Below are positions 36,692 through 47,258 of a stretch of DNA of 64,000 nt, one piece after another; position 1 is the first letter of the stretch, and every line of letters begins with the position of its first letter. The stretch is from Geothrix fuzhouensis (lineage in GTDB: Bacteria; Acidobacteriota; Holophagae; Holophagales; Holophagaceae). The notes under the pieces are model-generated. The model saw nothing but the letters and a program-made list of their open reading frames with translations. It was not told the origin of the DNA and did not search any database. The translations under genes were made by a program, and so were the position numbers. The stretch is taken from positions 1,488,001-1,552,000 of the forward strand of contig NZ_JANHMQ010000001.1 of the NCBI RefSeq assembly GCF_024609325.1, in the 5' to 3' direction.

Positions 36692-37999
36692 ATGCTCGAC
36701 CATCGGCTTGCCCTTCGCTTCGATTCCCGGATCACCTGGATCCTGCTGGCCCTGGCCGCGCCTTCCGCCCTGGTGGCGCAGATCAGCATCCAGATCACCA
36801 TCGGGCCCCCGCCGATTCCCGTCTACGAACAGCCCATGATCCCCGAACCGGATTACGCCTGGACGCCCGGGTACTGGGCCTGGGGCGATGACGGCTACTA
36901 CTGGGTGCCAGGTACCTGGGTCCGCATTCCCCGGGTGGGCTTGCTCTGGACCCCCGGCTACTGGGGCTGGGAAGGCGAATACTTCGTGTTCCACCGCGGT
37001 TATTGGGGACCCCACGTGGGTTTCTACGGCGGCATCAACTATGGCCATGGCTACGGTGGCGAAGGCTTTGAAGGCGGCTACTGGGAAGGCCAGCGCTACT
37101 ACTACAACCGGGCCGTCACCAATGTAAACACCTCCACCATCACCAACGTCTACAACAAGACCGTGATCGTCAATAACAACACCTACACCGCCTACAACGG
37201 CGGCACCGGAGGCGTGAACGCCGCCCCCACCGAGCGGGAACGGACCTGGGCCAGCGAACAACACGTGCAGCCCACCGCGGAGCAGACCCGGCAGCATGAA
37301 GCTGCCAGCAGGAACCGGGAGCTCCTGGCCTCGGTCAACCGCGGCAAACCCCCCGTGGCCGCGACCGTGAGACCCGCCGATTTCTCGCCCAGAAATGTCG
37401 TGCCGGCCAAGGCCCCCGGTGGCCAAGTGCCGGAAGCCGTCCTGAAGGCCACGCCGAGGACCTTGCCGCCGCCCGTGAAGGGCCCGGCCCCTGGGGCGAG
37501 GCCTGCCAGCCCCACCCCCGAGCCGAAAGCGCGGCCCAAGGAGACGCCCCCTGGGCGCCCCATTCCAGCACCAGCTCCCACCCCGCGGCCCCCTGAACCC
37601 ATCCGGGAACCCGCTCCCCATCCGGTCCCCAGGCCCAAGGAAGAGCCTCCCGTGCAGCCCCTGCCTGATCGCCACCCGGCCCCCGCGCCGCGTCCGCTTC
37701 CGGAACCCGATCGGAAACCCCGACCGCTGCCCAAGCCCAAGGAGGAACCGCCCGTGCGGCCATCGCCGGAACGCCCTCCGGCACCCGTGCCGCATCCCCT
37801 CCCAGAACCTGATCGGAGGCCTCTGCGTCCTGAGCCGCAGCCGGCTCCCAGACCTCAGCCACCGACTGGCGAGCGGCCCAGCCTAGAACGCCGTCCGGAG
37901 CCCGCGCCCCATCCAACCGAGAAGGACAAGTCCAGACCCAGGCCAGCTCCCGACCCCAGGCCGAAGCCCGATCCGAACAAAGACAAGGAACGTGGATGA
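36692..37999 (+). CDS. Secreted YXWGXW-repeat, proline-rich protein
   Basis: 435 aa. A signal peptide (about 1-29) is followed by YXWGXW-type repeats between 45 and 115 (YAWTPGYWAWGDDGYYWVPG and LLWTPGYWGWEGEYF are examples), then Gly/Tyr-rich and Asn/Thr-rich stretches. Everything after about residue 230 is low-complexity Pro/Arg/Glu-rich sequence with an imperfect tandem duplication. The YXWGXW family is usually envelope or surface-associated with unknown function. ATG 36692 follows GGAGG by 8 nt; an in-frame start at 36653 is less likely. The acidic-basic Pro-rich tail could span peptidoglycan. Confidence 0.8.
   Translation: MLDHRLALRFDSRITWILLALAAPSALVAQISIQITIGPPPIPVYEQPMIPEPDYAWTPGYWAWGDDGYYWVPGTWVRIPRVGLLWTPGYWGWEGEYFVFHRGYWGPHVGFYGGINYGHGYGGEGFEGGYWEGQRYYYNRAVTNVNTSTITNVYNKTVIVNNNTYTAYNGGTGGVNAAPTERERTWASEQHVQPTAEQTRQHEAASRNRELLASVNRGKPPVAATVRPADFSPRNVVPAKAPGGQVPEAVLKATPRTLPPPVKGPAPGARPASPTPEPKARPKETPPGRPIPAPAPTPRPPEPIREPAPHPVPRPKEEPPVQPLPDRHPAPAPRPLPEPDRKPRPLPKPKEEPPVRPSPERPPAPVPHPLPEPDRRPLRPEPQPAPRPQPPTGERPSLERRPEPAPHPTEKDKSRPRPAPDPRPKPDPNKDKERG
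37631..37834 (+). repeat. Tandem 102-nt imperfect repeat in the proline-rich tail
   Basis: Two adjacent 34-codon units (37631-37732 and 37733-37834). Both have the pattern [RK]PKEEPPV[QR]P, then a Pro/Ala stretch, then PLPEPDR. They differ at about a third of positions, so the duplication is not recent. Confidence 0.75.
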
Positions 38000-38116
38000 G
38001 TTCACGTGACCACGATGGCCCTGGCCCGCGCCGATCCCTTCCCCCGTTTTGAAACGGATCGGCGCGGGCCCTCGATATAGTCGGACTGGCGATGCCCAGG
38101 TTCCCGTGGTGGGGCG

Positions 38117-39469
38117 ATGGCGGGCGGGCCACGAGGTGGTGTGGACGGGAACACGAGCAGCGCGCGCATCATCGTCCTGGGAGGCGGCCTCTCCGGCCTT
38201 CTCGCGGCCTGGCATTTGCACCGGCGCGGCTGCGAGGTTGAAGTATGGGAAGCTTCCGGTGCCCCGGGCGGCTGGGCACAGACGCTGCCCTGGCCAGGCC
38301 CGGCGGGCGAAGTGGGCTACCTGGAACGGGGCCCCCAGGGGCTTCGGGTGGGCCGGGGCGGCGCCCTGGATCGCCTGCTGCACGAGCTGACCCTCGAGCT
38401 GCGCCCCTCGCCACCGAAGGGCCCCCGCTGGCTGGGCAAGGCCGGTCGGCGGCAGCCCAGCCCGGTGACGCTGACGGGGCTGCTGTGCGCGCCTGGGCTC
38501 GGGATCGGCGGGAAGCTGCGGCTGCTGGCGGAACCTTTCATCCCGGCGGGATCGGGGCCGGATGAGAACCTTCACGTGTTCTTCGCCCGGCGCCTGGGGG
38601 AAGCCTTCGCCCGGGAGCTGCTGCCGGCCCTGGTGGCGGGCGTCCTCGCGGCACCGCCGGAGCGCCTCGGCCTGGAGGCGCTGCCGCGCCTGAAGCGCCT
38701 GGAGGCCCGGGGAGGCCTGCTCCTCGGCGGTCTGCGGGCAGGCCCTGAACGCACCCGCCTGCCCGCCGGCGGCACCGGTGCCCTGGCTCGCACGCTCGCG
38801 GGCCGGCTCGGGTGCCTGTTCACGGATCGCCCCGCCCGGGCCCTGGAGCCTCTGCCAGAGGGCCGGTGGCGGGTCCACGGGAAGGGGCCCGCCCGCGAGG
38901 CGGGGGCCGTGGTGCTGGCCCTCCCGACCCAGGTGACGGCGGAGCTGCTGCGACCGCTGGCACCTGAGGCAAGCCAGATCCTGGAGGCCATCCCCCGCCT
39001 GGATCTCCGCGTGTGGCACAGCCGGCATGCCATGGTGCCCGGCTGGGAACGGGGGATCGGCCTGCTCATCCATCCGCCAGAGGGCCGGGGTCTCCTGGGG
39101 GCTGCATCCTTCTCAGGGGGCGATCCCCGTGGCGTACCGGGCCTGCTCCAGCTGCGGACCTACGTGGGTGGGGCCTATCCAGTGGAGTCCGCGCTGGACG
39201 CCTGGTCTGGTGTCTTCCGCGAGCTCCGCCGCTGGCTGCCGGAGCTGGGGGAGGCGGTGCAGGTGCGGGAGGAGGCTTGCCCGGGCGCCTTCCCGCTGCT
39301 GGAGCCGGGTCATGGCGCCCGGATGGCGCGCGTGGAGGCGGCCCTCCCACCGGGCCTCCACTGGATCGGCGCCGCGCGGTTCGGCCCGGGAATCCCCGAT
39401 CTGGCCGAGGGCATCGCGGCCTGGGCGGAATCGGCCTCAGGCCTTCTGATGGCTGGGCGACCTTCCTGA
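38117..39469 (+). CDS. hemY: Protoporphyrinogen oxidase (HemY-type FAD enzyme)
   Basis: 450 aa amine-oxidase-fold flavoprotein. The dinucleotide-binding loop VLGGGLSGLLAA is at about 20-31, followed by VEVWEASGAPGGWAQT. The C-terminal FAD block GLHWIGAARFGPGIPDLAEG closes the protein. The combination fits oxygen-dependent PpoX/HemY, which makes protoporphyrin IX for heme. Other amine oxidases with this fold are possible, but the length and the C-terminal block favour PpoX. The ribosome site is weak; GTG at 38141 is an alternative start. The 3' end overlaps the convergent M50-like gene by 33 nt. Confidence 0.8.
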   Translation: MAGGPRGGVDGNTSSARIIVLGGGLSGLLAAWHLHRRGCEVEVWEASGAPGGWAQTLPWPGPAGEVGYLERGPQGLRVGRGGALDRLLHELTLELRPSPPKGPRWLGKAGRRQPSPVTLTGLLCAPGLGIGGKLRLLAEPFIPAGSGPDENLHVFFARRLGEAFARELLPALVAGVLAAPPERLGLEALPRLKRLEARGGLLLGGLRAGPERTRLPAGGTGALARTLAGRLGCLFTDRPARALEPLPEGRWRVHGKGPAREAGAVVLALPTQVTAELLRPLAPEASQILEAIPRLDLRVWHSRHAMVPGWERGIGLLIHPPEGRGLLGAASFSGGDPRGVPGLLQLRTYVGGAYPVESALDAWSGVFRELRRWLPELGEAVQVREEACPGAFPLLEPGHGARMARVEAALPPGLHWIGAARFGPGIPDLAEGIAAWAESASGLLMAGRPS

Positions 39470-40030
39470 AGGTACCGGGGCGGGCGTCTTTCCCAATCGC
39501 ATCCATCCCCAGGCCAGTCCACCCGCCAACAGCAGCCAGCCCACGGGAGAGCGGGCGGCAACCTTCAGGTCCTGCCAGGAAGGCACGGAGCCGAAGACAA
39601 GGTTCGCCAGGAGGAACACCATGGCCGCCTCGGGCCAGCCCAAGGTCGGCTTGCCGCCCAGACGCCACAAGAGGAGGGCGTAGGCCGCGGGCAGCAGCAC
39701 CAGCGGCGCCAGGCCGATAAAGAAGGCGTTGTACCAGCGGAGGTTGGAGAGGGTGACGGCCCCGAGCACCAGGCCACGACCTTCACGCCTCGGCAGGACC
39801 GTGAAGTGGACGGGGCGACCGTTGAGCAGGTGGCCAAAGGTCCAGTGGCAGAGCTCGTGACAGAAGGTCCCGGGCAACACCAGCAGGGAGAAGAGCCAGA
39901 AGGACCGCTTGGCCTGGTTCAGCAGCCAGAGGGCCGCGGCCATGCCCGCCAGGTAGGCCAGCGCCGGTCCCTGCCCCCACCACCCTGCTCCCCAGCCGTG
40001 GTCCATCCCCGCCGCTGCCTCCAACCCCAT
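39437..40030 (-). CDS. M50-like membrane metalloprotease
   Basis: 197 aa with several hydrophobic segments. HELCH (H58-H62) lies in a membrane-associated helix, FCHELCHWTFGHLLNG, as in M50/site-2-protease-like or DUF3267-type proteins. A second short motif with Asn/Asp for the third ligand was not identified with confidence. Starts at 40075, 40030 and 40006 are all possible; 40030 is chosen for AGGGTGG upstream. It is convergent with and overlaps hemY. Its substrate is unknown. Confidence 0.6.
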   Translation of the reverse strand: MGLEAAAGMDHGWGAGWWGQGPALAYLAGMAAALWLLNQAKRSFWLFSLLVLPGTFCHELCHWTFGHLLNGRPVHFTVLPRREGRGLVLGAVTLSNLRWYNAFFIGLAPLVLLPAAYALLLWRLGGKPTLGWPEAAMVFLLANLVFGSVPSWQDLKVAARSPVGWLLLAGGLAWGWMRLGKTPAPVPSGRSPSHQKA

Positions 40031-40192
40031 TGGACCACCCTGCGGGCCTTCCGTCGGAAACCCCTCGGAAACCATCGGGTGGCGTGGACAGCTTCGCGGA
40101 TCAGGTGGTCGTAAAAAAACATCATAAAGCTACTTGCGACAATCAATGGTAACGTTTGGGCCATCTCGCGTTTTTCAATCCAGAGGCCCCCC

Positions 40193-41344
40193 ATGAAGAT
40201 TGCCGTTCCCAGGGAGATCAGGGCGAACGAAACCCGCGTCGCGCTGGACCCGGAATCCTGCAAGAAGCTGGTCGCCCTCGGCATCGAGGTGGCGGTCGAG
40301 GCCAGGGCGGGCGTCGCCGCCCATTTTCTGGATCAGGCGTACCGGGATGCGGGCGCCACGGTCGTCCCGGACGCGAATTCGCTCCTGGGCGGAGCGGAGT
40401 TCGTGCTGAAGGTGAATGCCCCCCAGGCCCGGCCCGATGGCACCCACGAAGTGGACCTCATCCCTTCGGGGGCGCTGCTGCTGGCCTCCCTCTTCCCCAC
40501 GCGGAACCTCGATGCGGTGCAGCGGATGGCGGCCCGGAACCTCACGACCTTCTCCACGGACTGCATCCCGCGCACCACCCGCGCCCAGAGCATGGACACC
40601 CTCTCCAGCCAGGCCAACATCGTGGGCTACAAGGGCGCGCTGCTGGGCGCCCTGGAACTGCCGAAGTACTACCCCATGTTCATGACCGCCGCGGGGACAA
40701 CCCTGCCCGCCAAGGTCTTCGTCCTCGGCGCGGGGGTGGCGGGCCTGCAGGCCATCGCCACCGCCAAGCGGCTCGGCGCCAGCGTCACGGCCACGGACGT
40801 ACGGCCCGAAGTGAAGGAGCAGATCGAATCCGTGGGCGGGAAATACATCGGCGTGGAGCTGAAGCAGGCTGCCTCCGCCAGCGGCGGCTACGCCGCGGAG
40901 CTGTCGGCGGAGGACAAGGCGCTGCAGGCCAAGATGCTGGCAGACCACTGCGCCCAGGTGGACGTGGTCATCACCACGGCGCTCATCGGCGGGGTTTTCG
41001 CACCCAAGCTGCTCGACGAGGCCATCGTGAAGAGCATGAAGCCCGGCGCGGTGATCATCGACCTCGGCGCCGACGGTGGCGGCAACTGCACGCTGTCGAA
41101 GCTGGGCGAGACCGTGGTGGTGGACGGCGTGAAGATCGTCGCCCCCCTCAACCTGCCGGCGACGGTGCCCACCCACGCCAGCATGCTCTTCTCGCGCAAC
41201 CTGCTGAACTTCATGACGGCCTTCTGGGACAAGGAGGCCAAGCGTTTCAACCTCGACTGGGCCGACGACATCCTCAAGGGCTGCGCCGTGACCCACGAGG
41301 GGAAGGTGGTCCACGGGCCCACCCTGAAGGCGCTGCAGGGCTGA
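40193..41344 (+). CDS. pntAA: NAD(P) transhydrogenase alpha subunit, part 1
   Basis: 383 aa soluble domain I that binds NAD(H). It begins MKIAVPREIRANETRVAL, has PRTTRAQSMD (R127, Q132, D135) and the nucleotide fold VLGAGVAGLQAIATAKRLGA near 177-196. Together with PntAB and PntB it forms a proton-translocating transhydrogenase that uses the membrane gradient to make NADPH. Splitting alpha into two genes is usual outside enterobacteria. It is the first gene of a three-gene operon. A poly-A and AT-rich segment at about 40110-40150 probably contains the promoter. Confidence 0.97.
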   Translation: MKIAVPREIRANETRVALDPESCKKLVALGIEVAVEARAGVAAHFLDQAYRDAGATVVPDANSLLGGAEFVLKVNAPQARPDGTHEVDLIPSGALLLASLFPTRNLDAVQRMAARNLTTFSTDCIPRTTRAQSMDTLSSQANIVGYKGALLGALELPKYYPMFMTAAGTTLPAKVFVLGAGVAGLQAIATAKRLGASVTATDVRPEVKEQIESVGGKYIGVELKQAASASGGYAAELSAEDKALQAKMLADHCAQVDVVITTALIGGVFAPKLLDEAIVKSMKPGAVIIDLGADGGGNCTLSKLGETVVVDGVKIVAPLNLPATVPTHASMLFSRNLLNFMTAFWDKEAKRFNLDWADDILKGCAVTHEGKVVHGPTLKALQG

Positions 41345-41366
41345 TCCACGGATACGGAGGCACGGC

Positions 41367-41800
41367 GTGATGATGCTGATGGAACACACTGAGACTCCAC
41401 CAAGCCACGGGGCCCACCCGGCCCCCGCGGCCGGCGGCGGGCACGGGCAGCTCGACTACATGGGCGCCCTGTTCGTCTTCATGCTGGCCACCTTCATCGG
41501 CGTGATGGTCATCCAGCGCGTGTCGCGGCTGCTGCATACGCCGCTCATGAGCCTCACCAACGCCATCTCCGCCATCGCGGTGGTGGGCGCCCTCATCGTG
41601 TCGGCCGGGAAGGACTACCCGGGCTACATCACCGCCCTGGGCCTGGTGGCCATTTTCTGTTCCACCACGAACATCGTCAGTGGCTTCCTCATCACCGACC
41701 GCATGCTGAAGATGTTCAAGAAGCGGGAAGGAGGAGGCTCCACCTCGGCGAGCAAAGGCGAGCCGGAGCACGCACCGCGTGCGATCGGTGGAGGTGCCAA

Positions 41801-41804
<4 letters not shown>
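41367..41804 (+). CDS. pntAB: NAD(P) transhydrogenase alpha subunit, part 2
   Basis: 145 aa membrane subunit. After a His/Pro/Gly-rich N-terminus, three or four hydrophobic helices follow (about 29-50, 59-81, 86-110) with LMSLTNAISAIAVVGAL, the usual PntAB core. The last 30 residues are hydrophilic (KKREGGGSTSASKGE and onward), longer than in the typical family member of about 100 aa. It overlaps pntB by GTGA. Confidence 0.95.
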
Positions 41805-43225
<1,421 letters not shown>

Positions 43226-43287
43226 CCGTGGCGAGCGTCTGCTCCCAAGGGGCCGGCTCGACACGCTCAGGCCCACGCCCTGATGCT

Positions 43288-44028
43288 CTAGCCTTCGAGG
43301 AACCGGGCGAACTCCGACACCGGGGCGCGCTCGGTCTCCAGGCTGTTCTCCACCGCCGCCGGATCGGCGTAGCCCAGGGCCATGCCGCAGACCAGCATCT
43401 GCTCAGGCCGGAAGGCCAGCTCCTCAGCGATGACGCGGTGGAACTGGGTGAAGGCGGCCTGGGGACAGGTGTGCAGGCCCCGAGCCCGGGCTGCCACCAT
43501 GATGTTTTCCAGGAACATGCCGTAGTCCAGCCAGCTGCCCATCTGCATGATCCGGTCGATGCTGAAGATCAGGCCCACCGGGGCGTCGAAGAATCGGTAG
43601 TTGCGGCCGTGCTGCTCGTGCATCCGGGCCTTGTCCGCCTTCTCGATGCCGAGGAGCCCGTAGAGGTCCCAACCCACTTTGCGACGGCGGTCGAGGTAGG
43701 GCGAGGTCCATTCCTTCGGGTAGTACTCGTACTCGTGTTCGTGCTTCGCCAGCTCGGCGGGATCCTTGTAGATGGCGAGGATGCGGTCGGAGAGCCGCTG
43801 CTTCGCGGCGCCGGTCAGCACGTGGACCTGCCAGGGTTGGATGTTGGTGCCCGATGGGGCCCGCGACGCCACCCGCAGGATGTCCTCCACCACGGCCCGG
43901 GGCACGGGCGTGGGCAGGAAGGCGCGCATGGACCGGCGGCTGGTGATGGCGGCATCGACTGCGGCGGTCTGCGCCTCGGGGGGCATTTCAAACGAGGTCA
44001 CGAGGTCGGTCCTTTCGGAAAGGTTCAT
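43288..44028 (-). CDS. Nitroreductase-family flavoprotein
   Basis: 246 aa. The nitroreductase fold starts with ITSRRSMRAF and ILRVASRAPSGTNIQPWQVHVL, which bind FMN. The C-terminal VCGMALGYAD also fits. These enzymes reduce nitro compounds, quinones or enones with NAD(P)H. The ATG at 44028 overlaps the stop of the MBL hydrolase gene (ATGA), so the two are co-expressed. That start adds about 15 residues before the family core. Specific substrate unknown. Confidence 0.88.
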   Translation of the reverse strand: MNLSERTDLVTSFEMPPEAQTAAVDAAITSRRSMRAFLPTPVPRAVVEDILRVASRAPSGTNIQPWQVHVLTGAAKQRLSDRILAIYKDPAELAKHEHEYEYYPKEWTSPYLDRRRKVGWDLYGLLGIEKADKARMHEQHGRNYRFFDAPVGLIFSIDRIMQMGSWLDYGMFLENIMVAARARGLHTCPQAAFTQFHRVIAEELAFRPEQMLVCGMALGYADPAAVENSLETERAPVSEFARFLEG

Positions 44029-44678
44029 TTCAGCCCGTGCTTTGCCTTGAACCCCGCCCACTCGCCTTTGGCCTTGAGGAAGGCTTCCACGTCGGGGCAG
44101 AGCAGGAAGGGGTTGTAGCGCCGTTCCCATTCAATCGTGGAACTGGGTCGGGCCCCGTAGTCGTGGCCGGGCCAGAGGGTTGTGTGGGGCGGCCACTCGC
44201 GCAGCAGGCGCTGGAGGCTGGTCCACTCGGTGCGGCCATCGGCTTCGCTCTGGGTACCCCCGACCTTGCCCACGAACAGGAGGTCCCCGGTGAAGCCCGC
44301 GTCCTCGCCCTCCACCAGGAAGGCCAGATGGTCGTGGTAGTGGCCAGGCACATGCCAGGCACGGATCGAGTAGGTCCCGAAGGGGACGCGGTCCCCGTCC
44401 TTGAGCGTGAGGTCGAGGGTTCCGGGGTGGCCAGGGCCACCGGCCACCAGGGCCCCCGTCAGTGCCTTGGCACCCTCATTGCCGTTGGAATGGTCCGCGT
44501 GGCCGTGGGTGTTGAGAATGTGGGTGATCTTCAGCCCCTGAACACGGGCCCGCTCCACCACGGCCTCCGGCGTGAAGGAGGGGTCGATGAGCACGCCCAC
44601 ACCTGCCTCCCGGTCCCCCAGGAGGTACCCGAAGTTGCGATCGCCCCCGACCCGGATCTGCTCGAAGATGAACCGCAT
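44025..44678 (-). CDS. MBL-fold metallohydrolase (GloB/ETHE1-like)
   Basis: 217 aa. The zinc motif THGHADH is in ILNTHGHADHSNG, a further His is in VPGHYHDHLAF, Asp in FTGDLLFVGKVG and His in WPGHDYG. This order is that of glyoxalase II/persulfide dioxygenase-like proteins. Closest to the short GloB-like hydrolases, but the exact thioester substrate cannot be read from sequence. ATG 44678 follows GGGGAGG. It is translationally coupled to the nitroreductase gene and divergent from the msrBA gene. Confidence 0.9.
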   Translation of the reverse strand: MRFIFEQIRVGGDRNFGYLLGDREAGVGVLIDPSFTPEAVVERARVQGLKITHILNTHGHADHSNGNEGAKALTGALVAGGPGHPGTLDLTLKDGDRVPFGTYSIRAWHVPGHYHDHLAFLVEGEDAGFTGDLLFVGKVGGTQSEADGRTEWTSLQRLLREWPPHTTLWPGHDYGARPSSTIEWERRYNPFLLCPDVEAFLKAKGEWAGFKAKHGLK

Positions 44679-44762
44679 GGGACCTCCCCTGGGACGCCAT
44701 TGTCGCTCATCCGGTGAAACGCCGGTGCCCCCGGCGGCATCCAATCCGCATTCGGAGGATCC

Positions 44763-45821
44763 ATGCGGAAGAGGAGCATTTGGCTGGTGGCTGTCGCGGC
44801 GGTGGCGCTGGCGGGTGCTGCCCTGGCCTTCCCCCGCCAGGAACAGGCCCCGACCCCGCCCAATCGAGAGGTGAACGTGACCGCGCCCGACAAGCCTAGT
44901 TCCGACGTGCTCAAGAAGAAGCTCACTCCCATGCAGTACCGCGTCACCCAGGAGGCCGCCACAGAACCGCCGTTCCAGAACGAGTTCTGGAACGACCACC
45001 GGGATGGGATCTACGTGGACGTGGTGAGCGGCAAGCCGCTCTTCTCGTCCAAGGACAAGTTCGACTCGAGTTGTGGCTGGCCCAGCTTCACCAAGCCCCT
45101 GGCGGCCGATGAAGTGGTGGAGAAGCGCGACACCACCCTGGGCATGCTTCGCACAGAAGTGCGATCCAAGGGGGCAGACTCCCACCTGGGCCATGTGTTC
45201 GATGACGGCCCGCGCGACAAGGGCGGCCTGCGCTACTGCATCAATTCGGCCTCTCTGCGCTTCGTGCCCGTAGACCAGCTGGAGAGCGAGGGCCTGGGCC
45301 GCTTTCTGCCCCTGTTCGGTCGGGTAGCCAAGACCGCGCCTGTCGCCAAGGAGGAGATTGCCACTTTGGCCGGCGGCTGCTTCTGGGGCATGGAAGATCT
45401 GCTGCGCAAACAGCCCGGCGTCATCGCCATCGAAGTGGGCTACACCGGCGGCACCGTCCCCAATGCCACCTATGAGCACCACGAGGGCCATGCCGAAGCT
45501 GTGCAGATCCGCTTCGACCCCACGAAGACCACCTTCGAGGCCCTGCTGCGCTTCTTCTTCCGCATGCACGACCCCACCACGCTCAATCGCCAGGGCAACG
45601 ATGTGGGCTCCTCGTACCGCAGCGCGATCTTCTATCACAGCGAGGCCCAGCGGCAGACCGCCGAGCGGGTGAAGGCCGAGGTGGACGCCAGCGGCAAGTG
45701 GAAGCGCCCCATCGTCACCGAGATCACGCCGGCCGGCCCCTGGTGGACGGCCGAGGAATACCACCAGGACTACCTGATCAAGCACCCGGGCGGCTACACC
45801 TGCCATTACGTGCGGGACTAG
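44763..45821 (+). CDS. msrBA: Exported MsrB-MsrA fusion methionine sulfoxide reductase
   Basis: 352 aa. An N-terminal signal sequence (1-22) is followed by the MsrB domain (about 50-172; catalytic C159 in [12 protein letters not shown]104 in SSCGWPSF) and the MsrA domain (from about 200; catalytic C206 in GGCFWGMED). The two domains together reduce both R and S methionine sulfoxide. The MsrB part lacks the two CxxC pairs that bind zinc in many MsrB enzymes. There is no N-terminal thioredoxin-like domain as in PilB. Export means it repairs periplasmic or surface proteins. GGAGG lies 4 nt before the ATG. Reductant partner not seen nearby. Confidence 0.95.
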   Translation: MRKRSIWLVAVAAVALAGAALAFPRQEQAPTPPNREVNVTAPDKPSSDVLKKKLTPMQYRVTQEAATEPPFQNEFWNDHRDGIYVDVVSGKPLFSSKDKFDSSCGWPSFTKPLAADEVVEKRDTTLGMLRTEVRSKGADSHLGHVFDDGPRDKGGLRYCINSASLRFVPVDQLESEGLGRFLPLFGRVAKTAPVAKEEIATLAGGCFWGMEDLLRKQPGVIAIEVGYTGGTVPNATYEHHEGHAEAVQIRFDPTKTTFEALLRFFFRMHDPTTLNRQGNDVGSSYRSAIFYHSEAQRQTAERVKAEVDASGKWKRPIVTEITPAGPWWTAEEYHQDYLIKHPGGYTCHYVRD

Positions 45822-45894
45822 CTCCGCGCGGCCTACGGACATGGCATCCTTGTCCCACCGGACCACCCCGGTCCGGGCGGAACCTGGAGTCCCC

Positions 45895-46794
45895 ATGCCT
45901 GGCAAGCGACCTCCGGAGAACCGGCCCGACCTCCATGCGGTGGTCGAGGCTTTGGCCGAGGCTTCCTCGGCCCTCACGGAGATGCCCCTGGGTTGTCGCG
46001 AGTTCCCCTCCCGCACCGCGCTGGCCGCGCTGGTGGAGGAGATGCGGGCCCTGCTCTTCCCGGGCTACTTCGGCGCCTCGGAGCTGAATACTGAGACTCT
46101 CCGCTACCACCTGGGCGCCCGCATGGACCGCACCCTCCACGGCCTTTGCGACCAGATCCAGCGGGGGATGATGGCTGCGGATCCCGCGTGCGGCGACTGT
46201 GGTGAGCGGGCCCTTGAACTGGCCCGGGCCTTCCTGGCGCGGCTGCCGGAGGTGCGCCGTCTGCTGGCCACGGACATCCTGGCGGGGTTCGAGGGTGACC
46301 CCGCCGCCACCAGCCCCGATGAGGTGTTGTTCTCCTACCCGGGCATGCTGGCCATCACCAACCAGCGCCTGGCGCACGAGCTGCTCAAGCTGGGAGTGCC
46401 CCTGCTGCCGCGCATGATCACGGAACACGCCCACAGCCTCACGGGCATCGACATCCACCCCGGCGCCCAGATCGGCGAACGGTTCTTCATCGACCACGGC
46501 ACCGGCGTCGTCATCGGCGAGACCTGCATCATCGGCCGCAACGTGCGGATCTATCAAGGCGTCACCCTGGGCGCGAAGAGCTTCCCCCTCGATGCGGACG
46601 GGCACCCCGTCAAGGGTGTCCCCCGCCACCCGGTGGTGGAGGACGACGTCATCATCTACTCCAATGCCACGGTGCTGGGCCGCATCACCATCGGCCAAGG
46701 CTCGGCCATCGGCGGCAATGTGTGGCTGACCCGCAGCGTGCCCCCGGGCAGCGTCATCACCCAGGCCAAAGAGAAGGACGGGATGCCCACATGA
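45895..46794 (+). CDS. cysE: Serine O-acetyltransferase
   Basis: 299 aa. A helical N-terminal half precedes a left-handed beta-helix with hexapeptide repeats: TGIDIHPGAQIGERFFIDHG, then TGVVIGETCIIGRNVRIYQG. It makes O-acetylserine for cysteine synthesis. The length and the N-terminal domain fit the EpsC/CysE type. ATG 45895 is chosen over 45841 because CTGGAG lies 5 nt upstream. The stop overlaps the next ATG (ATGA). Confidence 0.95.
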   Translation: MPGKRPPENRPDLHAVVEALAEASSALTEMPLGCREFPSRTALAALVEEMRALLFPGYFGASELNTETLRYHLGARMDRTLHGLCDQIQRGMMAADPACGDCGERALELARAFLARLPEVRRLLATDILAGFEGDPAATSPDEVLFSYPGMLAITNQRLAHELLKLGVPLLPRMITEHAHSLTGIDIHPGAQIGERFFIDHGTGVVIGETCIIGRNVRIYQGVTLGAKSFPLDADGHPVKGVPRHPVVEDDVIIYSNATVLGRITIGQGSAIGGNVWLTRSVPPGSVITQAKEKDGMPT

Positions 46795-47189
46795 CGACCC
46801 TGCTGCGTTTCCTGTTCTCCGCCATCGGCCTGCTGGTGGCCTGCGCCGTCGTGCCGGGCCTGGGTCATGGCACTTTTCTGGATCTGCTGATCGTGGCCGT
46901 GATCCTGGCCGCCCTGAACACCACCGTGGGCAGCCTCCTGAAGCTCATCGCCTTCGTGCCCGTGGCCTGCTCCTTCGGGTGCTTCAGCCTCGTCATCAAT
47001 GGCCTGGTGTTCTGGTTGGCCGGAGCCTTGTCCTCACGGCTTGGCCTCGGTTTCACAGTCTCAGGCTTCTGGGCGGGGTTCTTCGGCGCCCTGGTGAGCA
47101 GCGTCATCGCGTCGGTCCTCGGCGCCATCTTCATCCCCAAGGATCGCCAGCGGCCGCAGGCACCGCCGACCATCAAGGTGATCAACTAG
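46791..47189 (+). CDS. Phage-holin-family (superfamily IV) four-helix membrane protein
   Basis: 132 aa with four hydrophobic segments (about 5-25, 30-50, 55-82, 90-115). The ending (FIPKDRQRP and onward) is charged. The arrangement and the early GLLVACAVVPG fit PF04020-type proteins, which are widespread in non-phage genomes. The name comes from distant resemblance and does not indicate a prophage. It overlaps cysE by 4 nt. Confidence 0.82.
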   Translation: MTTLLRFLFSAIGLLVACAVVPGLGHGTFLDLLIVAVILAALNTTVGSLLKLIAFVPVACSFGCFSLVINGLVFWLAGALSSRLGLGFTVSGFWAGFFGALVSSVIASVLGAIFIPKDRQRPQAPPTIKVIN

Positions 47190-47258
47190 CCGGTTGTCCA
47201 CCACGGAGCACGCGATTCGCATGCCCGAAGGGTTGTTCACCGGGTTTGCGGAGGGCGT

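Noticed and set aside
39919-40284. 121-codon minus-strand ORF with a hydrophobic stretch upstream of the M50-like gene
   Set aside because: Its 3' part is a shadow of the M50-like gene and the 5' part covers the pntAA promoter and ribosome site; a real small gene from about 40163 is possible but unsupported.
43226-43287. Terminator between pntB and the nitroreductase gene
   Set aside because: Only a weak interrupted stem (GAGCGT/ACGCTC) without a T-run.
46791-47189. Holin-family gene as a sign of a prophage
   Set aside because: The family is common in non-phage genomes and no other phage gene is nearby; it is coupled to cysE.
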